Assembly: GCF_001747095.1 (NCBI RefSeq)
Contig: NZ_MDGP01000001.1
Span: 2,711,001-2,775,000 of the forward strand
Length of the DNA: 64,000 nt
Source of the DNA: Roseivirga sp. 4D4
Lineage (GTDB): Bacteria > Bacteroidota > Bacteroidia > Cytophagales > Cyclobacteriaceae
Reading direction: 5' to 3'
This document shows, one piece after another, positions 27,224 through 36,002 of the stretch; within the stretch, counting starts at the first letter, position 1; each line of letters starts with the position of its first letter. A program made the position numbers and the translations under genes. The notes under the pieces are model-generated. The model did not search any database and was not told where the DNA came from. It saw only the letters and a program-made list of their open reading frames with translations.

Positions 27224-27922
27224 ATGAAGATCAGTCTTGCGCAAACCCAACCGATAGCCGGAAATCTAGAAGCAAACATTAAAGACCATCTCAAATTCGT
27301 TGAGCAGGCAATCGAGCAGAGTGCTGACCTGGTCATATTTTCAGAACTTTCATTGACGGGTTATGAGCCAGAACTGGCCAAGAACTTGGCCATCCATTTA
27401 AATGATTCAAGACTTGATCCCTTTCAGGCCCTGAGCGATATGCATAACATTATTATTTGTGTTGGTGCGCCCACAAAAGCCGACAATGGCATCTGCATTA
27501 GCCTGATCATTTTTCAACCGAATAAAGAAAGAAGGATTTACTCCAAGCAATACCTACATGAGGACGAAGACCCATACTTTGTACCTGGACCGACTAGCGA
27601 TGGTATTATCGAAGCAGACAAGAAAGTAGCTCTCGCCATCTGCTATGAGCTAACCATTCCAGAGCACAGCAAAACAGCAAATCAAAATGGTGCCGAAGTT
27701 TATATCGCCAGTGTCGCAAAAACCATCAGTGGTGTAGCGAGAAATAATCCCAGACTCTCAGAAATTGCAAAGCAGAACAACATTCCAGTGCTTATGTGTA
27801 ACTGTGTCGGTGAATTCGATGGCAATATTGGTGGGGGACAGTCGGGGAGTTGGGACAAAAGAGGTAACCCTCTTGAAAATCTAGATTCACAAAGTGCTGG
27901 ATACCTTATAGCTGAGATATAA
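27224..27922 (+). CDS. Carbon-nitrogen hydrolase (nitrilase superfamily)
   Basis: 232 residues with the Glu-Lys-Cys triad: Glu in LVIFSELSLTGYEP, Lys in RRIYSKQYLHEDEDP and Cys in VALAICYELTIPEH. Cytosolic amidase fold; substrate unknown, possibly an omega-amidase-like or N-carbamoyl amide. Single gene between purF and a shared terminator. Confidence 0.88.
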   Translation: MKISLAQTQPIAGNLEANIKDHLKFVEQAIEQSADLVIFSELSLTGYEPELAKNLAIHLNDSRLDPFQALSDMHNIIICVGAPTKADNGICISLIIFQPNKERRIYSKQYLHEDEDPYFVPGPTSDGIIEADKKVALAICYELTIPEHSKTANQNGAEVYIASVAKTISGVARNNPRLSEIAKQNNIPVLMCNCVGEFDGNIGGGQSGSWDKRGNPLENLDSQSAGYLIAEI

Positions 27923-27958
27923 AAAAGGCTTCCACCTTTCGATAGAAGCCTTTTCAAT
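27922..27958. terminator. Bidirectional terminator between convergent genes
   Basis: AAAAAGGCTTC (27922-27932), 12-base loop, GAAGCCTTTT (27945-27954). A-rich on one side and T-rich on the other, so it can serve both the hydrolase gene and the iscA-like gene. Confidence 0.85.
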
Positions 27959-27973
27959 TTTTTTGGATATCTC

Positions 27974-28300
27974 TTAAACAGAGAAGCTCTCTCCACAGCC
28001 GCAAGTACGAGATGCATTTGGGTTGATAAACTGGAAACCTTTTCCGTTCAATCCATCTGAGAAGTCAAGCGTTGTTCCCAATAAGTACAATAGACTCTTT
28101 CTATCCACCAGAATCTTAACACCCTTGTCTTCGAATACCTCATCCTTTTCTTTGATTTCGGCATCGAACTCTAAGTCGTACATCAGGCCAGAGCATCCTC
28201 CACCTTGTACTGCTACTCGTATATTCTGATTGTCGTCTTTCCCCTCTTTCGTTCTAAGCTCGACAATTTTATTCTTTGCTGTATCTGTTACTGTAATCAT
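27974..28300 (-). CDS. HesB/IscA family iron-sulfur cluster assembly protein
   Basis: A-type carrier protein that delivers Fe-S clusters, 108 residues. The three conserved cysteines are present: GGGCSGLMYDLEF and the C-terminal SRTCGCGESF. Which of IscA, SufA or ErpA it equals cannot be told. Its ATG overlaps by one base the stop of the upstream conserved hypothetical gene, so the two are translationally coupled. Confidence 0.93.
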   Translation of the reverse strand: MITVTDTAKNKIVELRTKEGKDDNQNIRVAVQGGGCSGLMYDLEFDAEIKEKDEVFEDKGVKILVDRKSLLYLLGTTLDFSDGLNGKGFQFINPNASRTCGCGESFSV

Positions 28301-28716
28301 TAGGCTACCGGGTTAAGTACTACACTAAACACTGTAATGGTATTGATGTCTCGGCTGTAATAAAGCTTATCAAGCGCATCATACATGTTGCTGGCTGTGA
28401 AATATGAAGTGTGCAATTCACTCTCTCCTTTCGCTATCCACTGGATGGTATATGAATTGTATTTGTCCTTATACGACTTCACATAATCCAGCATCTTTCT
28501 CAAGGCATCCAACTTATCAATTCCGATTTCTGAATGAAAAAGAAACGATTGGTTATGCCTTGGGTTGATGGTGATCATGTCGAGTTTTGTCTTGCCTTCT
28601 GTTGCAGAAAACTCAAAACTCAATTCGCTTCCTTTCATACCCAAATGGCTCTCAATCTTCTTCTGAAGTTTGACGCTTTCTACGTGGATATCTGTACCTG
28701 CACCAGTCATATTCAT
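28300..28716 (-). CDS. Conserved hypothetical protein, coupled to the HesB/IscA gene
   Basis: 138 residues, no signal peptide or membrane helix, mixed alpha/beta composition; no cysteines, so it is unlikely to bind a cluster itself. I do not recognise the family. Its stop overlaps the start of the IscA-type gene by one base, which suggests a shared role in Fe-S assembly or simple co-expression. An alternative start two codons later is possible (MNM). Confidence 0.65.
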   Translation of the reverse strand: MNMTGAGTDIHVESVKLQKKIESHLGMKGSELSFEFSATEGKTKLDMITINPRHNQSFLFHSEIGIDKLDALRKMLDYVKSYKDKYNSYTIQWIAKGESELHTSYFTASNMYDALDKLYYSRDINTITVFSVVLNPVA

Positions 28717-28834
28717 TTTGGCAACAATTTGAGCTCAATTGAATATATTGAGCAATTATTGAAACAGGTGAACATGAAAATAAGTTTCCTGTTTCGGTTA
28801 CAAAGATAAGTAATGATTACATACTATTACTAAT

Positions 28835-28913
28835 CGTCATTCCCGTATCCCGAAGATTCGGGACGGGAATCTCCTTATCAAATTATGAGATCCCCGCATT
28901 CGCGAGGATGACG
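28835..28913. repeat. REP/BIME-like palindromic repeat element
   Basis: Outer arms CGTCAT (28835-28840) and ATGACG (28908-28913) are inverted. Inside are two hairpins: a strong one built from TCCCGTATCCCGAA and TTCGGGACGGGA (28841-28867), and a weaker one, TCCCCGC with GCGAGGA (28891-28908). CTCC and GAGA lie between. The sequence style (CGTCATTCCCG... GGAATCTCC) is that of widely dispersed intergenic palindromes mobilised in trans. Confidence 0.75.
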
Positions 28914-28929
28914 TCCTAAGAAAGCACAA

Positions 28930-29331
28930 ATGAAAAAAATAGAACACATCGGCATAGCCGTCAAAGACCTAGAAACTTCCAATAACCTATTTGCTAAACT
29001 CTTTGGTGAACCTCATTACAAGGTTGAAAGTGTGGAATCGGAAGGCGTCAACACTTCATTCTTTCAAGTAGGTCCGAACAAAATAGAATTACTCGAAGTC
29101 ACAAATCCCGATAGCCCAATCGCTAAGTTCCTCGAAAAACGAGGTGAAGGCATCCACCATATCGCTTATGATGTGGAAGATATACGGGCCGAAATGAAAC
29201 GCCTCGAAGCCGAAGGCTTTACCCTCCTCAATACAGAACCCAAAAAAGGAGCCGACAATAAACTAGTGTGCTTCCTCCACCCTAAAACGACTAATGGGGT
29301 TTTGATTGAACTTTGTCAGGAGATTCAATAG
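28930..29331 (+). CDS. mce: Methylmalonyl-CoA epimerase
   Basis: Interconverts (S)- and (R)-methylmalonyl-CoA in the propionate to succinyl-CoA route. 133 residues, a VOC-fold protein with paired beta-alpha-beta motifs; metal ligands fit His in EHIGIAVKDLETSN, His in GEGIHHIAYDVEDI and Glu near NGVLIELCQE. Functionally linked with the mutase encoded at 53.6-56.8 kb, although not adjacent. Preceded closely by the palindromic repeat at 28835-28913. Confidence 0.94.
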   Translation: MKKIEHIGIAVKDLETSNNLFAKLFGEPHYKVESVESEGVNTSFFQVGPNKIELLEVTNPDSPIAKFLEKRGEGIHHIAYDVEDIRAEMKRLEAEGFTLLNTEPKKGADNKLVCFLHPKTTNGVLIELCQEIQ

Positions 29332-29436
29332 CCATAAGCTTAGAGGTTCAAGGTTCAAGTGAGTTTAATGAATCGCATGACGAACCCATATCTGATTTCT
29401 GATCAACTGATCACCATTTCCTGATTAACTATTTAC

Positions 29437-29444
29437 TAATTTCG
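29437..29444 (+). promoter_or_regulatory. Candidate -7 element (TAATTTCG) abutting the rlmD start
   Basis: TAATTTCG followed by CGCC and then the ATG at 29449. With the usual spacing from -7 element to transcription start, the mRNA would begin at or within a few bases of the start codon, giving a leaderless or nearly leaderless message. Confidence 0.4.
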
Positions 29445-29448
29445 CGCC

Positions 29449-30855
29449 ATGGGAAAATTCAGGGGCAAGCAGAAGATTTTAGAGCAAGTCTTAGTCGAAG
29501 GTATCGCTGCGGAAGGCAAATGCATTGCACGAGTAGATGATCAGGTAGTCTTTATCGAAAAAGTAGCACCTGGAGATGTGGTCGATGTACGCGTAACACG
29601 TAAGAAGCCTAGTTTTATGGAAGCGACCCCCGTGAAGTTTCACTCCTACTCAAAAGATCGGGTAGAACCATTCTGTAGTCATTTCGGCACCTGTGGTGGT
29701 TGTAAATGGCAACATATCCCTTACGAGGTTCAGCTCAAATACAAGAATCAACAAGTTGTTGACAACCTAGAAAGAATAGCGAAAGTTGAATTACCTGAAA
29801 TCACGCCAATCCTTGGGTCTGAAAACATCCAATTCTACCGCAATAAACTAGAATATACTTTCTCTAATTGGCGATGGCTAACTCGCGAGGAAATAGAGAA
29901 TAGTGATGAAATTGACCGAAGAGGTCTGGGCTTCCATGTACCAGGGAGCTTCGACAAGATTCTGGACATCGATACATGTTATCATCAACCAGATCCATCC
30001 AATGCCATTCGAAATGCAGTAAAGGAGTTTTGTAGAGGTAATGATTTCCCGCATTACGATTTAAAAAAGAAGACCGGATCACTGAGAAATCTTATCATCC
30101 GTAACTCAGTGCTCAATGAGTGGATGGTCATCGTTCAGTTTGCCTTGGATGAAGATAGAAACCAAGACTTACTTGAGTTTATCAAAACGAGCTTTCCAGA
30201 GATTACCTCCCTACAATACGTGATCAACAACAAAGCCAATGAGACTTTCCATGACCTAGAAGTGAAAGTTTATAGCGGTCAAGCCTACATTACAGAAGAA
30301 ATGGAAGGCATTCAGTTTAGAGTGGGACCAAAGTCATTCTATCAAACCAATGCTACCCAAGCCTACGAACTTTACAAAATTGCACGAGATTATGCTGATT
30401 TATCCGGAAATGAAGTGGTATACGACCTCTATACAGGCACAGGTACCATTGCTAACTTTGTAGCCAAGCAAGCCAAAAAAGTCATCGGCATTGAGTATGT
30501 AGAGGCAGCTATTGAAGATGCCAAAGTCAATTCGGAGATTAACAGTATAGACAACACCGATTTCTATGCTGGCGATATGAAGGACCTACTCAATGATGAG
30601 TTCATGAGTCAGCACGAACGTCCTGATGTCATCATCACCGATCCGCCAAGAGCCGGCATGCATGCAGATGTAGTGAACATGTTATTGAAGATAGAGGCTG
30701 ATAAAATCGTCTATGTGAGTTGTAACCCAGCTACCCAAGCAAGAGATTTGGCCTTACTCGATGCTAAATACAAGTTGACCAAGGTCCAACCTGTCGATAT
30801 GTTTCCGCAGACGCATCATGTGGAGAATGTGGTCCTATTAGAACTCCGGGATTGA
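29449..30855 (+). CDS. rlmD: 23S rRNA (uracil-5-)-methyltransferase, RlmD/RumA family
   Basis: SAM-dependent methylation of a uridine in 23S rRNA. 468 residues: N-terminal TRAM RNA-binding domain (about 12-70), a Cys cluster for a [4Fe-4S] group (PFCSHFGTCGGCKWQHIPYE and a later DTCYH), then the Rossmann methyltransferase with YDLYTGTGTIANFVA, ITDPPRAGMH and the catalytic VYVSCNPATQARDL. RlmD versus RlmCD target cannot be decided. Possibly translated from a very short leader. Confidence 0.92.
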   Translation: MGKFRGKQKILEQVLVEGIAAEGKCIARVDDQVVFIEKVAPGDVVDVRVTRKKPSFMEATPVKFHSYSKDRVEPFCSHFGTCGGCKWQHIPYEVQLKYKNQQVVDNLERIAKVELPEITPILGSENIQFYRNKLEYTFSNWRWLTREEIENSDEIDRRGLGFHVPGSFDKILDIDTCYHQPDPSNAIRNAVKEFCRGNDFPHYDLKKKTGSLRNLIIRNSVLNEWMVIVQFALDEDRNQDLLEFIKTSFPEITSLQYVINNKANETFHDLEVKVYSGQAYITEEMEGIQFRVGPKSFYQTNATQAYELYKIARDYADLSGNEVVYDLYTGTGTIANFVAKQAKKVIGIEYVEAAIEDAKVNSEINSIDNTDFYAGDMKDLLNDEFMSQHERPDVIITDPPRAGMHADVVNMLLKIEADKIVYVSCNPATQARDLALLDAKYKLTKVQPVDMFPQTHHVENVVLLELRD

Positions 30856-30939
30856 CTTAGACTTAACTTTTCTGAAAATTTACCAACTTCAAAGAGTTGA
30901 TGAGCTGATCGCTCAAAAGCGCCAACAGAAGAACGTGTA

Positions 30940-31335
30940 ATGCCAAAGCAGAAAACCAGTTTTGAACGGCATGTAGATAGAATTAACAAAGAGATCTACC
31001 AACCGGCATATTATTATACCCAAATCAGACAGTCCAGGACTTTCATGAAGGCCAATCTCTCAAAAAAGATTGAATTGGAGGAAATTGCCGCAACAGCTTA
31101 TATGTCCACTTTTCACTTTATCAGGATCTTCAAACTTGTATATGGACTGACACCAAGAGAATATCTCAAAGGCCTTAGAATCGATAGGGCGAAAGAACTT
31201 CTCAAAGAAGGAACATCAGTGACCCAGACCTGTTTTGAAGTGGGTTATGAAAGCCTGCCCACCTTTTCGAGAGCGTTCAAAAAAGGAACTGGCCATTCAC
31301 CCAAGGCCTATCAGGAATTAAATAAAGCAATCTAG
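30940..31335 (+). CDS. AraC-type helix-turn-helix regulator (DNA-binding domain only)
   Basis: 131 residues. The tandem HTH of the AraC family covers about residues 30-130 (LEEIAATAYMSTFHFIRIFK, LTPREYLKGLRIDRAKELLK and VGYESLPTFSRAFKKGTGHS). There is only a 30-residue N-terminal arm and no sensor domain. The next gene, a VOC-fold protein, starts 57 bases on and is a likely target. Confidence 0.9.
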   Translation: MPKQKTSFERHVDRINKEIYQPAYYYTQIRQSRTFMKANLSKKIELEEIAATAYMSTFHFIRIFKLVYGLTPREYLKGLRIDRAKELLKEGTSVTQTCFEVGYESLPTFSRAFKKGTGHSPKAYQELNKAI

Positions 31336-31392
31336 GATAAGTGATCTATTAAATAATCGAGGAGTTTTAGAGCATATAAAAGTTTTAGCAAT

Positions 31393-31782
31393 ATGATATG
31401 GATTAGCGGAACCAGCGTAATGGTAGATGATCAAGAGAAGGCACTTCAATTTTATACTCAAAAGCTCGGCTTTATTAAAAAGACCGACATCCCCATGGGA
31501 GAACACAGATGGCTGACCCTTGTCTCTCCCAAAGAACAAAATGGCGTAGAACTACTGTTAGAACCACTTGGTTTTGAACCAGCAAAGGTGTTTCAAAAGG
31601 CATGCAAAGATGCCGGTATGCCTTATACCGCATTTGAGGTAGACAATGTTAAAGCAGAGTTCGAGCGGCTGCAGGGCCTGGGGGTTGAATTTTCTGTCGA
31701 ACCCAAAGAAGCCGGGCCAGTTATGTTTGTCGTCCTAGATGATACTTGTGGTAATAATATTCAGCTTGTACAGACCTTGTGA
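31393..31782 (+). CDS. VOC (glyoxalase/bleomycin resistance) family protein
   Basis: 129 residues with two beta-alpha-beta modules: start MIWISGTSVMVDDQEKALQF, central HRWLTLVSPKEQNGVELLLE and the end VVLDDTCGNNIQLVQ with the expected metal/ligand positions. Start at the ATG of ATGATATGG. Enzymatic reaction cannot be assigned. Paired with the AraC-type gene upstream. Confidence 0.85.
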   Translation: MIWISGTSVMVDDQEKALQFYTQKLGFIKKTDIPMGEHRWLTLVSPKEQNGVELLLEPLGFEPAKVFQKACKDAGMPYTAFEVDNVKAEFERLQGLGVEFSVEPKEAGPVMFVVLDDTCGNNIQLVQTL

Positions 31783-31915
31783 TCAATAAAATGTCACTTC
31801 AACGAGATCATGAGACGCTATTAAGGTCAGCTATGGATACCTTCATTTTTTAGAAATATAGAACTCCTCATCACCCCTTAAGATGAAGAACTAACGAGAT
31901 ACTTCGCAACCTTCC

Positions 31916-31969
31916 TTTTGTACTTCTCGTCAATAATGCTATTATTTGTTTTGTGATCAGAAAACAAAT
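31916..31969 (+). promoter_or_regulatory. Promoter and palindromic operator of the second padR gene
   Basis: TTTTG (31916-31920), 19 bases, TATTATTTG (31940-31948). Overlapping the -7 element is a 26-base palindrome: ATTTGTTTT (31944-31952), GTGATCAG, AAAACAAAT (31961-31969), in which only the G/G pair next to the TGATCA centre fails. It ends six bases before the ATG at 31976. The site would block transcription when bound, fitting PadR autorepression. Confidence 0.65.
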
Positions 31970-31975
31970 CAAGCA

Positions 31976-32305
31976 ATGACTCAAGAAACAATCAGCACTC
32001 AGGAAGAAATTGTGCTTTTAAGCGTGGGTAGTCTTGAACCAGAGGCATATGCCTATGGCATACAGAAAGAGATTAAGGACCAGGCCGGTCTCAGTTGGTC
32101 ATTAGGTACAATCCACACGATACTTTATCGGCTTGAGAATAAAGGGCTTCTCAAATCAGAAATGGGAGGTGCATCGGATAAGCGCGGAGGCCGAAGCAAA
32201 CGTCTCTATAGCCTTACGGCAAAGGGCTATGGCAACGTTCAGCATATCCAAGAAACTCGCCAAGCCATGTGGAATAAGCTTGTGACAAATAAGCCCTCAT
32301 TCTAA
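31976..32305 (+). CDS. PadR family transcriptional regulator
   Basis: 109 residues from the ATG at 31976; a TTG start at 31946 would fall inside the promoter and operator and is rejected. PadR winged helix: EEIVLLSVGSLEPEAYAYGI, GTIHTILYRLENKGLLKSEM and basic wing GGRSKRLYSLTAKG. Close relative in layout of the PadR at 13.1 kb. Its TAA overlaps the permease ATG by one base, so the regulator and permease are coupled. Confidence 0.93.
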   Translation: MTQETISTQEEIVLLSVGSLEPEAYAYGIQKEIKDQAGLSWSLGTIHTILYRLENKGLLKSEMGGASDKRGGRSKRLYSLTAKGYGNVQHIQETRQAMWNKLVTNKPSF

Positions 32306-34962
32306 TGGCTGAGATATCCCGTCATACACCACCAAAACTTGCTCAAAGAATGCTTGAGCGGTTTCTTGATGATCGATGGTGGAATGAGTTGGCAGGAGAT
32401 CTTGAAGAACAATTCGAAGATAACATTGACGAAAAAGGGCTACGAAAGGCAAAGCTCATTTATTGGTTAGAGGTTCTGAAAATGTTAAGGCCTCATCTTT
32501 TTAAGAAATCAAAACGGAATGCAAGAATCATGATGACAGGAAACCACCTCAAAATATCATACAGAAACCTCAAGAAGAACAAGGTCTATGCTTCCATTAA
32601 TATCCTTGGCCTATCCATCGGTATTGCCAGTGTAATGTTGATCGCCATTTACGTGAACTATGAGACTTCCTATGACAAATTCTTCGAAGCCAGTGAACGT
32701 ACTTATAGAATTGCTCTAGAACGGGTTTACCCTGACAGAGTCAAAACATTTAGTACCTCCTCGGTGCAACTGGCACCTACGTTAAAGGCAAACTATCCGC
32801 AAATTGAAGCTGTAACAAGGCTACATCGACTCTTCTTCAACAACGAGGTTCCGGTCACTTTCAATGAAAACGACAAATCATTTACCGAGACCCGCTTTCT
32901 TTATGCAGACTCCCTCTTTTTCAAAGTCTTTTCTTATGAGTTTATAGAAGGTCAAGCGGAAACAGCCTTGACTCAACCAACTGATGTGGTTCTAACTGCC
33001 TCCACTGCCGTGAGATACTTTGGCACTACAGACGTGGTAGATAAAATTATTAACGTTAACAATGGAACAAGAAGGGTAACAGCTGTGATAAAGGACATTC
33101 CTGCCAATTCACACATTCACTTCGATTTGTTAGGCTCTATCCACTCTTTACCGTTTTTACAAAATGCGATTCAGCAGGACAGTTGGATCAATATGTGGCT
33201 CTACACTTATGTGAGGCTCAAAGAGGGTGTAGACCCCGATGCATTTGAATTGGAATTCCCTGAATTGGTGGAAACTTATGGTGGCGCCAACATTGCTCAG
33301 GCTTCAGGTGCTGATTGGAAAACACAAGGTCATGCTTTCAATTATTTTCTTCAACCGTTGGAGTCTATTCATTTAGAATCAAACCTTGACCTCGAAGTAG
33401 AGCCTAATAGTGACATCACCTATGTCTATATCATCACCATAGTAGCTATCATTATTCTCACCATTTCCAGCATCAACTTCATCAACCTTTCCATCGCAAG
33501 ATCCACTGAGCGTGCCAAAGAAGTGGGCATTAGAAAAGTAATGGGCTCACAGCGATCGGCATTGATTTCACAGTTTTTAACCGAGTCGATTTTCATTTGC
33601 TCTCTGGCCTCTGTCCTATCCATAGGCATTGTCTATTTCACCATACCGCAATTCAATAGTATTCTTGGTACCCCCCTTGATTTCAATACCATCATTCAGC
33701 CCATCGCCATTATCTTGTTGTTAGTATTCATCATAGTGATCGGCATAACCTCTGGTTTCTATCCTGCCTTGGTCATATCAGCTTTGCAACCCTCCAAAGT
33801 CCTCAAAGGCAGCTATAAAAACAGCAACAAGGGGATTTGGCTGCGTAACGGTTTGATCATTGTGCAATTCGTGATCTCAATTTTTATGATCTCGGGTTCC
33901 ATTATAGTAAGTCAACAGATGGATTATCTGATGAACAAGGACCTCGGCTTTAATAAGGAAGATTTACTTGTGGTGAGACAGGCTTTTCGTCTAGGTAATG
34001 ACTACAATGCTTTTTTCAATGAAATATCTCAAATCAGCGCCATCCAAAGTATAGGAGGTTCCACATTTATCCCTGGTGATTTTATGGGCAGTGGGGTTTT
34101 CAAAGTCAACGACCCAGAAGTTAACGATGTGCGTGGCAATACTTTTAGTGCGGATGAGGCCTATATGGAGACCATGGAATTTGACATGGCCATGGGAAGA
34201 CCTTTTGACACCCGGTTTAACGATTCACTGAGTGTTATTGTAAACGAAGCGACTGTTGAAGCAATGGGTGTTGATAATCCTATTGGGATGAAAATTTTCA
34301 GCAACAATAACAACCCAAATCAGACGATTGAATTCACGATAGTGGGTGTGGTTAAAGATTATAATTTCTATTCCCTTCACTCTGAAATTGGACCCATATT
34401 CATGTTCTATGGAGGCAATAATTTCATACCAGCTATGACGGTGATCCGTGTAAATCAGGCTGCATTAGAATCTACCCTTGCGCAAGTGAATCAGGCATGG
34501 GACGATCTATCAGAACAGCCTTTCAAATATTCATTTCTTGAATCAGATCTGGATCGCCAGTATGAATCAGATCAAGCTTCGACTTCGGTCTTTGATATCT
34601 TTACATTCATTGCCATCGTCATGTCGTGTACCGGATTGTTTGGTTTAGCCACTTATGTGGTCAATCAGCGGAGTAAAGAGATGAGCATTAGGAAAGTTCT
34701 GGGTGCTTCTTTGCCTAGTATTATTACAGTTTTTGCCAAAGATTTTCTGCTCCTGATAATGGGTGCCTTTTTGGTTGCTGCACCAATGGCATATTTCGCC
34801 TTAGACGCCTGGCTTGAAAACTTCGCCTATCATATCGACATTGGCATATTGGCTTTCTTATTTGCCGGGGCCATTACGCTTGGTTTGGTTTTCATTACGG
34901 TGAGTTATCAAGGCATAAAAGTAGCGTTGGTAAACCCAACAAAGATTTTGCGAAGCGAGTAA
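32305..34962 (+). CDS. Duplicated FtsX/MacB-type permease with N-terminal prefix domain (orphan ABC permease)
   Basis: 885 residues, same plan as the protein at 13.4-16.1 kb: prefix domain (WWNELAGDLEEQFEDN, about 1-75), first MacB half with helix about 95-118, periplasmic part and three helices (KEVGIRKVMGSQRSA near 412), then a second half starting with a helix near 520 and ending in three helices (EMSIRKVLGASLPS near 793). No ATP-binding subunit is encoded nearby. Clearly a paralogue of the first, though the periplasmic parts have diverged. Substrate unknown. Confidence 0.88.
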   Translation: MAEISRHTPPKLAQRMLERFLDDRWWNELAGDLEEQFEDNIDEKGLRKAKLIYWLEVLKMLRPHLFKKSKRNARIMMTGNHLKISYRNLKKNKVYASINILGLSIGIASVMLIAIYVNYETSYDKFFEASERTYRIALERVYPDRVKTFSTSSVQLAPTLKANYPQIEAVTRLHRLFFNNEVPVTFNENDKSFTETRFLYADSLFFKVFSYEFIEGQAETALTQPTDVVLTASTAVRYFGTTDVVDKIINVNNGTRRVTAVIKDIPANSHIHFDLLGSIHSLPFLQNAIQQDSWINMWLYTYVRLKEGVDPDAFELEFPELVETYGGANIAQASGADWKTQGHAFNYFLQPLESIHLESNLDLEVEPNSDITYVYIITIVAIIILTISSINFINLSIARSTERAKEVGIRKVMGSQRSALISQFLTESIFICSLASVLSIGIVYFTIPQFNSILGTPLDFNTIIQPIAIILLLVFIIVIGITSGFYPALVISALQPSKVLKGSYKNSNKGIWLRNGLIIVQFVISIFMISGSIIVSQQMDYLMNKDLGFNKEDLLVVRQAFRLGNDYNAFFNEISQISAIQSIGGSTFIPGDFMGSGVFKVNDPEVNDVRGNTFSADEAYMETMEFDMAMGRPFDTRFNDSLSVIVNEATVEAMGVDNPIGMKIFSNNNNPNQTIEFTIVGVVKDYNFYSLHSEIGPIFMFYGGNNFIPAMTVIRVNQAALESTLAQVNQAWDDLSEQPFKYSFLESDLDRQYESDQASTSVFDIFTFIAIVMSCTGLFGLATYVVNQRSKEMSIRKVLGASLPSIITVFAKDFLLLIMGAFLVAAPMAYFALDAWLENFAYHIDIGILAFLFAGAITLGLVFITVSYQGIKVALVNPTKILRSE

Positions 34963-35024
34963 TCCTGATTGTTTGCCTTTATTATTCTTAGTAGTTTCAG
35001 CCAAACGCAAAACACGCTGGAACA

Positions 35025-35978
35025 ATGAATCGATTGAAATTTAGAAACGGAGATAAAATAGACGCCATTGGCCTAGGCACCTGGAAATCAGAACCGGGAG
35101 AAGTAGGTCAGGCAGTACGTGAAGCTATTAAAATCGGGTATAGACATATTGATTGTGCCTGGATTTATCAGAACGAAGCAGAAATTGGTCAAGCCTTTCA
35201 GGAAGCCTTCACTGAGGGAGATGTAAAACGAGAGGATCTCTTTGTCACTTCCAAACTATGGAATTCTTTCCATGCAGCTGAAGATGTCGAAAAAGCAGTA
35301 ATGGAATCGCTTAAAGCCTTACAACTCGACTATCTTGATCTATATCTTATCCACTGGCCGATCGCGCATCAACCCGGTGTAGTTTTCTCTGAGGATGCTG
35401 CAGGCTTTGCACCAATCGAAGACTACCCAATTGCCGATACTTGGAAAGCCATGGAGGCATTGGTTAAAAAGGACTTGGTAAAACATATTGGAGTTTCAAA
35501 TTTCAATATTCCCAAACTCCAAAGGCTATTGGAAACTGCCGAAATAGCTCCAGAAATGAATCAGGTAGAGTCTCATCCACTTTTGGCACAAAATGAACTC
35601 TTGCAATTCTGCTCTGACAATCAAATTCTTTATACTGCTTATTCTCCGTTAGGTTCAAGAGATAGATCCGCAGGCATGAAGGGAAGTGATGAGCCAGATA
35701 TGTTTGAAAACGAAGTACTGAAAGGTATTGCTGACAATCATGGTGTGCATCCTGCTCAAATATTGATCAAATGGGCTGAAGGCAGAGGTACATGCGTAAT
35801 TCCGAAGTCCGTGAATCCGGCTAGGCTCAAACAAAACCTAGACTCAGCAAATATTGCCTTAAGCGAGAATGAAATGAACGAGATCAACGGACTAGACAAG
35901 GGTTATCGTTTTCTGGATGGTAAATTTTGGGAACGAGAAGGAGGACATTACACGGCTGAAAATCTGTGGAACAACTAA
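35025..35978 (+). CDS. Aldo/keto reductase
   Basis: NAD(P)H-dependent carbonyl reductase, 317 residues, TIM barrel. The catalytic tetrad is in place: Asp and Tyr in GYRHIDCAWIYQNEAEIG, Lys in LFVTSKLWNSFH and His in LDLYLIHWPI. The cofactor segment near the C-terminus is GTCVIPKSVNPARLKQNLDS, typical of NADP-preferring members. Single gene. Confidence 0.94.
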   Translation: MNRLKFRNGDKIDAIGLGTWKSEPGEVGQAVREAIKIGYRHIDCAWIYQNEAEIGQAFQEAFTEGDVKREDLFVTSKLWNSFHAAEDVEKAVMESLKALQLDYLDLYLIHWPIAHQPGVVFSEDAAGFAPIEDYPIADTWKAMEALVKKDLVKHIGVSNFNIPKLQRLLETAEIAPEMNQVESHPLLAQNELLQFCSDNQILYTAYSPLGSRDRSAGMKGSDEPDMFENEVLKGIADNHGVHPAQILIKWAEGRGTCVIPKSVNPARLKQNLDSANIALSENEMNEINGLDKGYRFLDGKFWEREGGHYTAENLWNN

Positions 35979-36002
35979 AGGTCGTATACTAGAAAACGAC
36001 TT
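35979..36002 (+). promoter_or_regulatory. Hairpin just before the TolB-like lipoprotein start
   Basis: AGGTCGT (35979-35985) pairs with ACGACTT (35996-36002), 7 bp with one G-T pair, ending two bases before the ATG at 36005. There is no T tail, so it is not a clear terminator; it could affect translation of the downstream gene. Confidence 0.3.

Noticed and set aside
31783..31846. 20-codon frame (ATG at 31790) after the VOC gene
   Set aside because: Too short, no supporting context or composition.
31946..31975. Upstream TTG start for the second padR
   Set aside because: It falls inside the -7 element and operator palindrome; the ATG at 31976 gives the normal PadR start.
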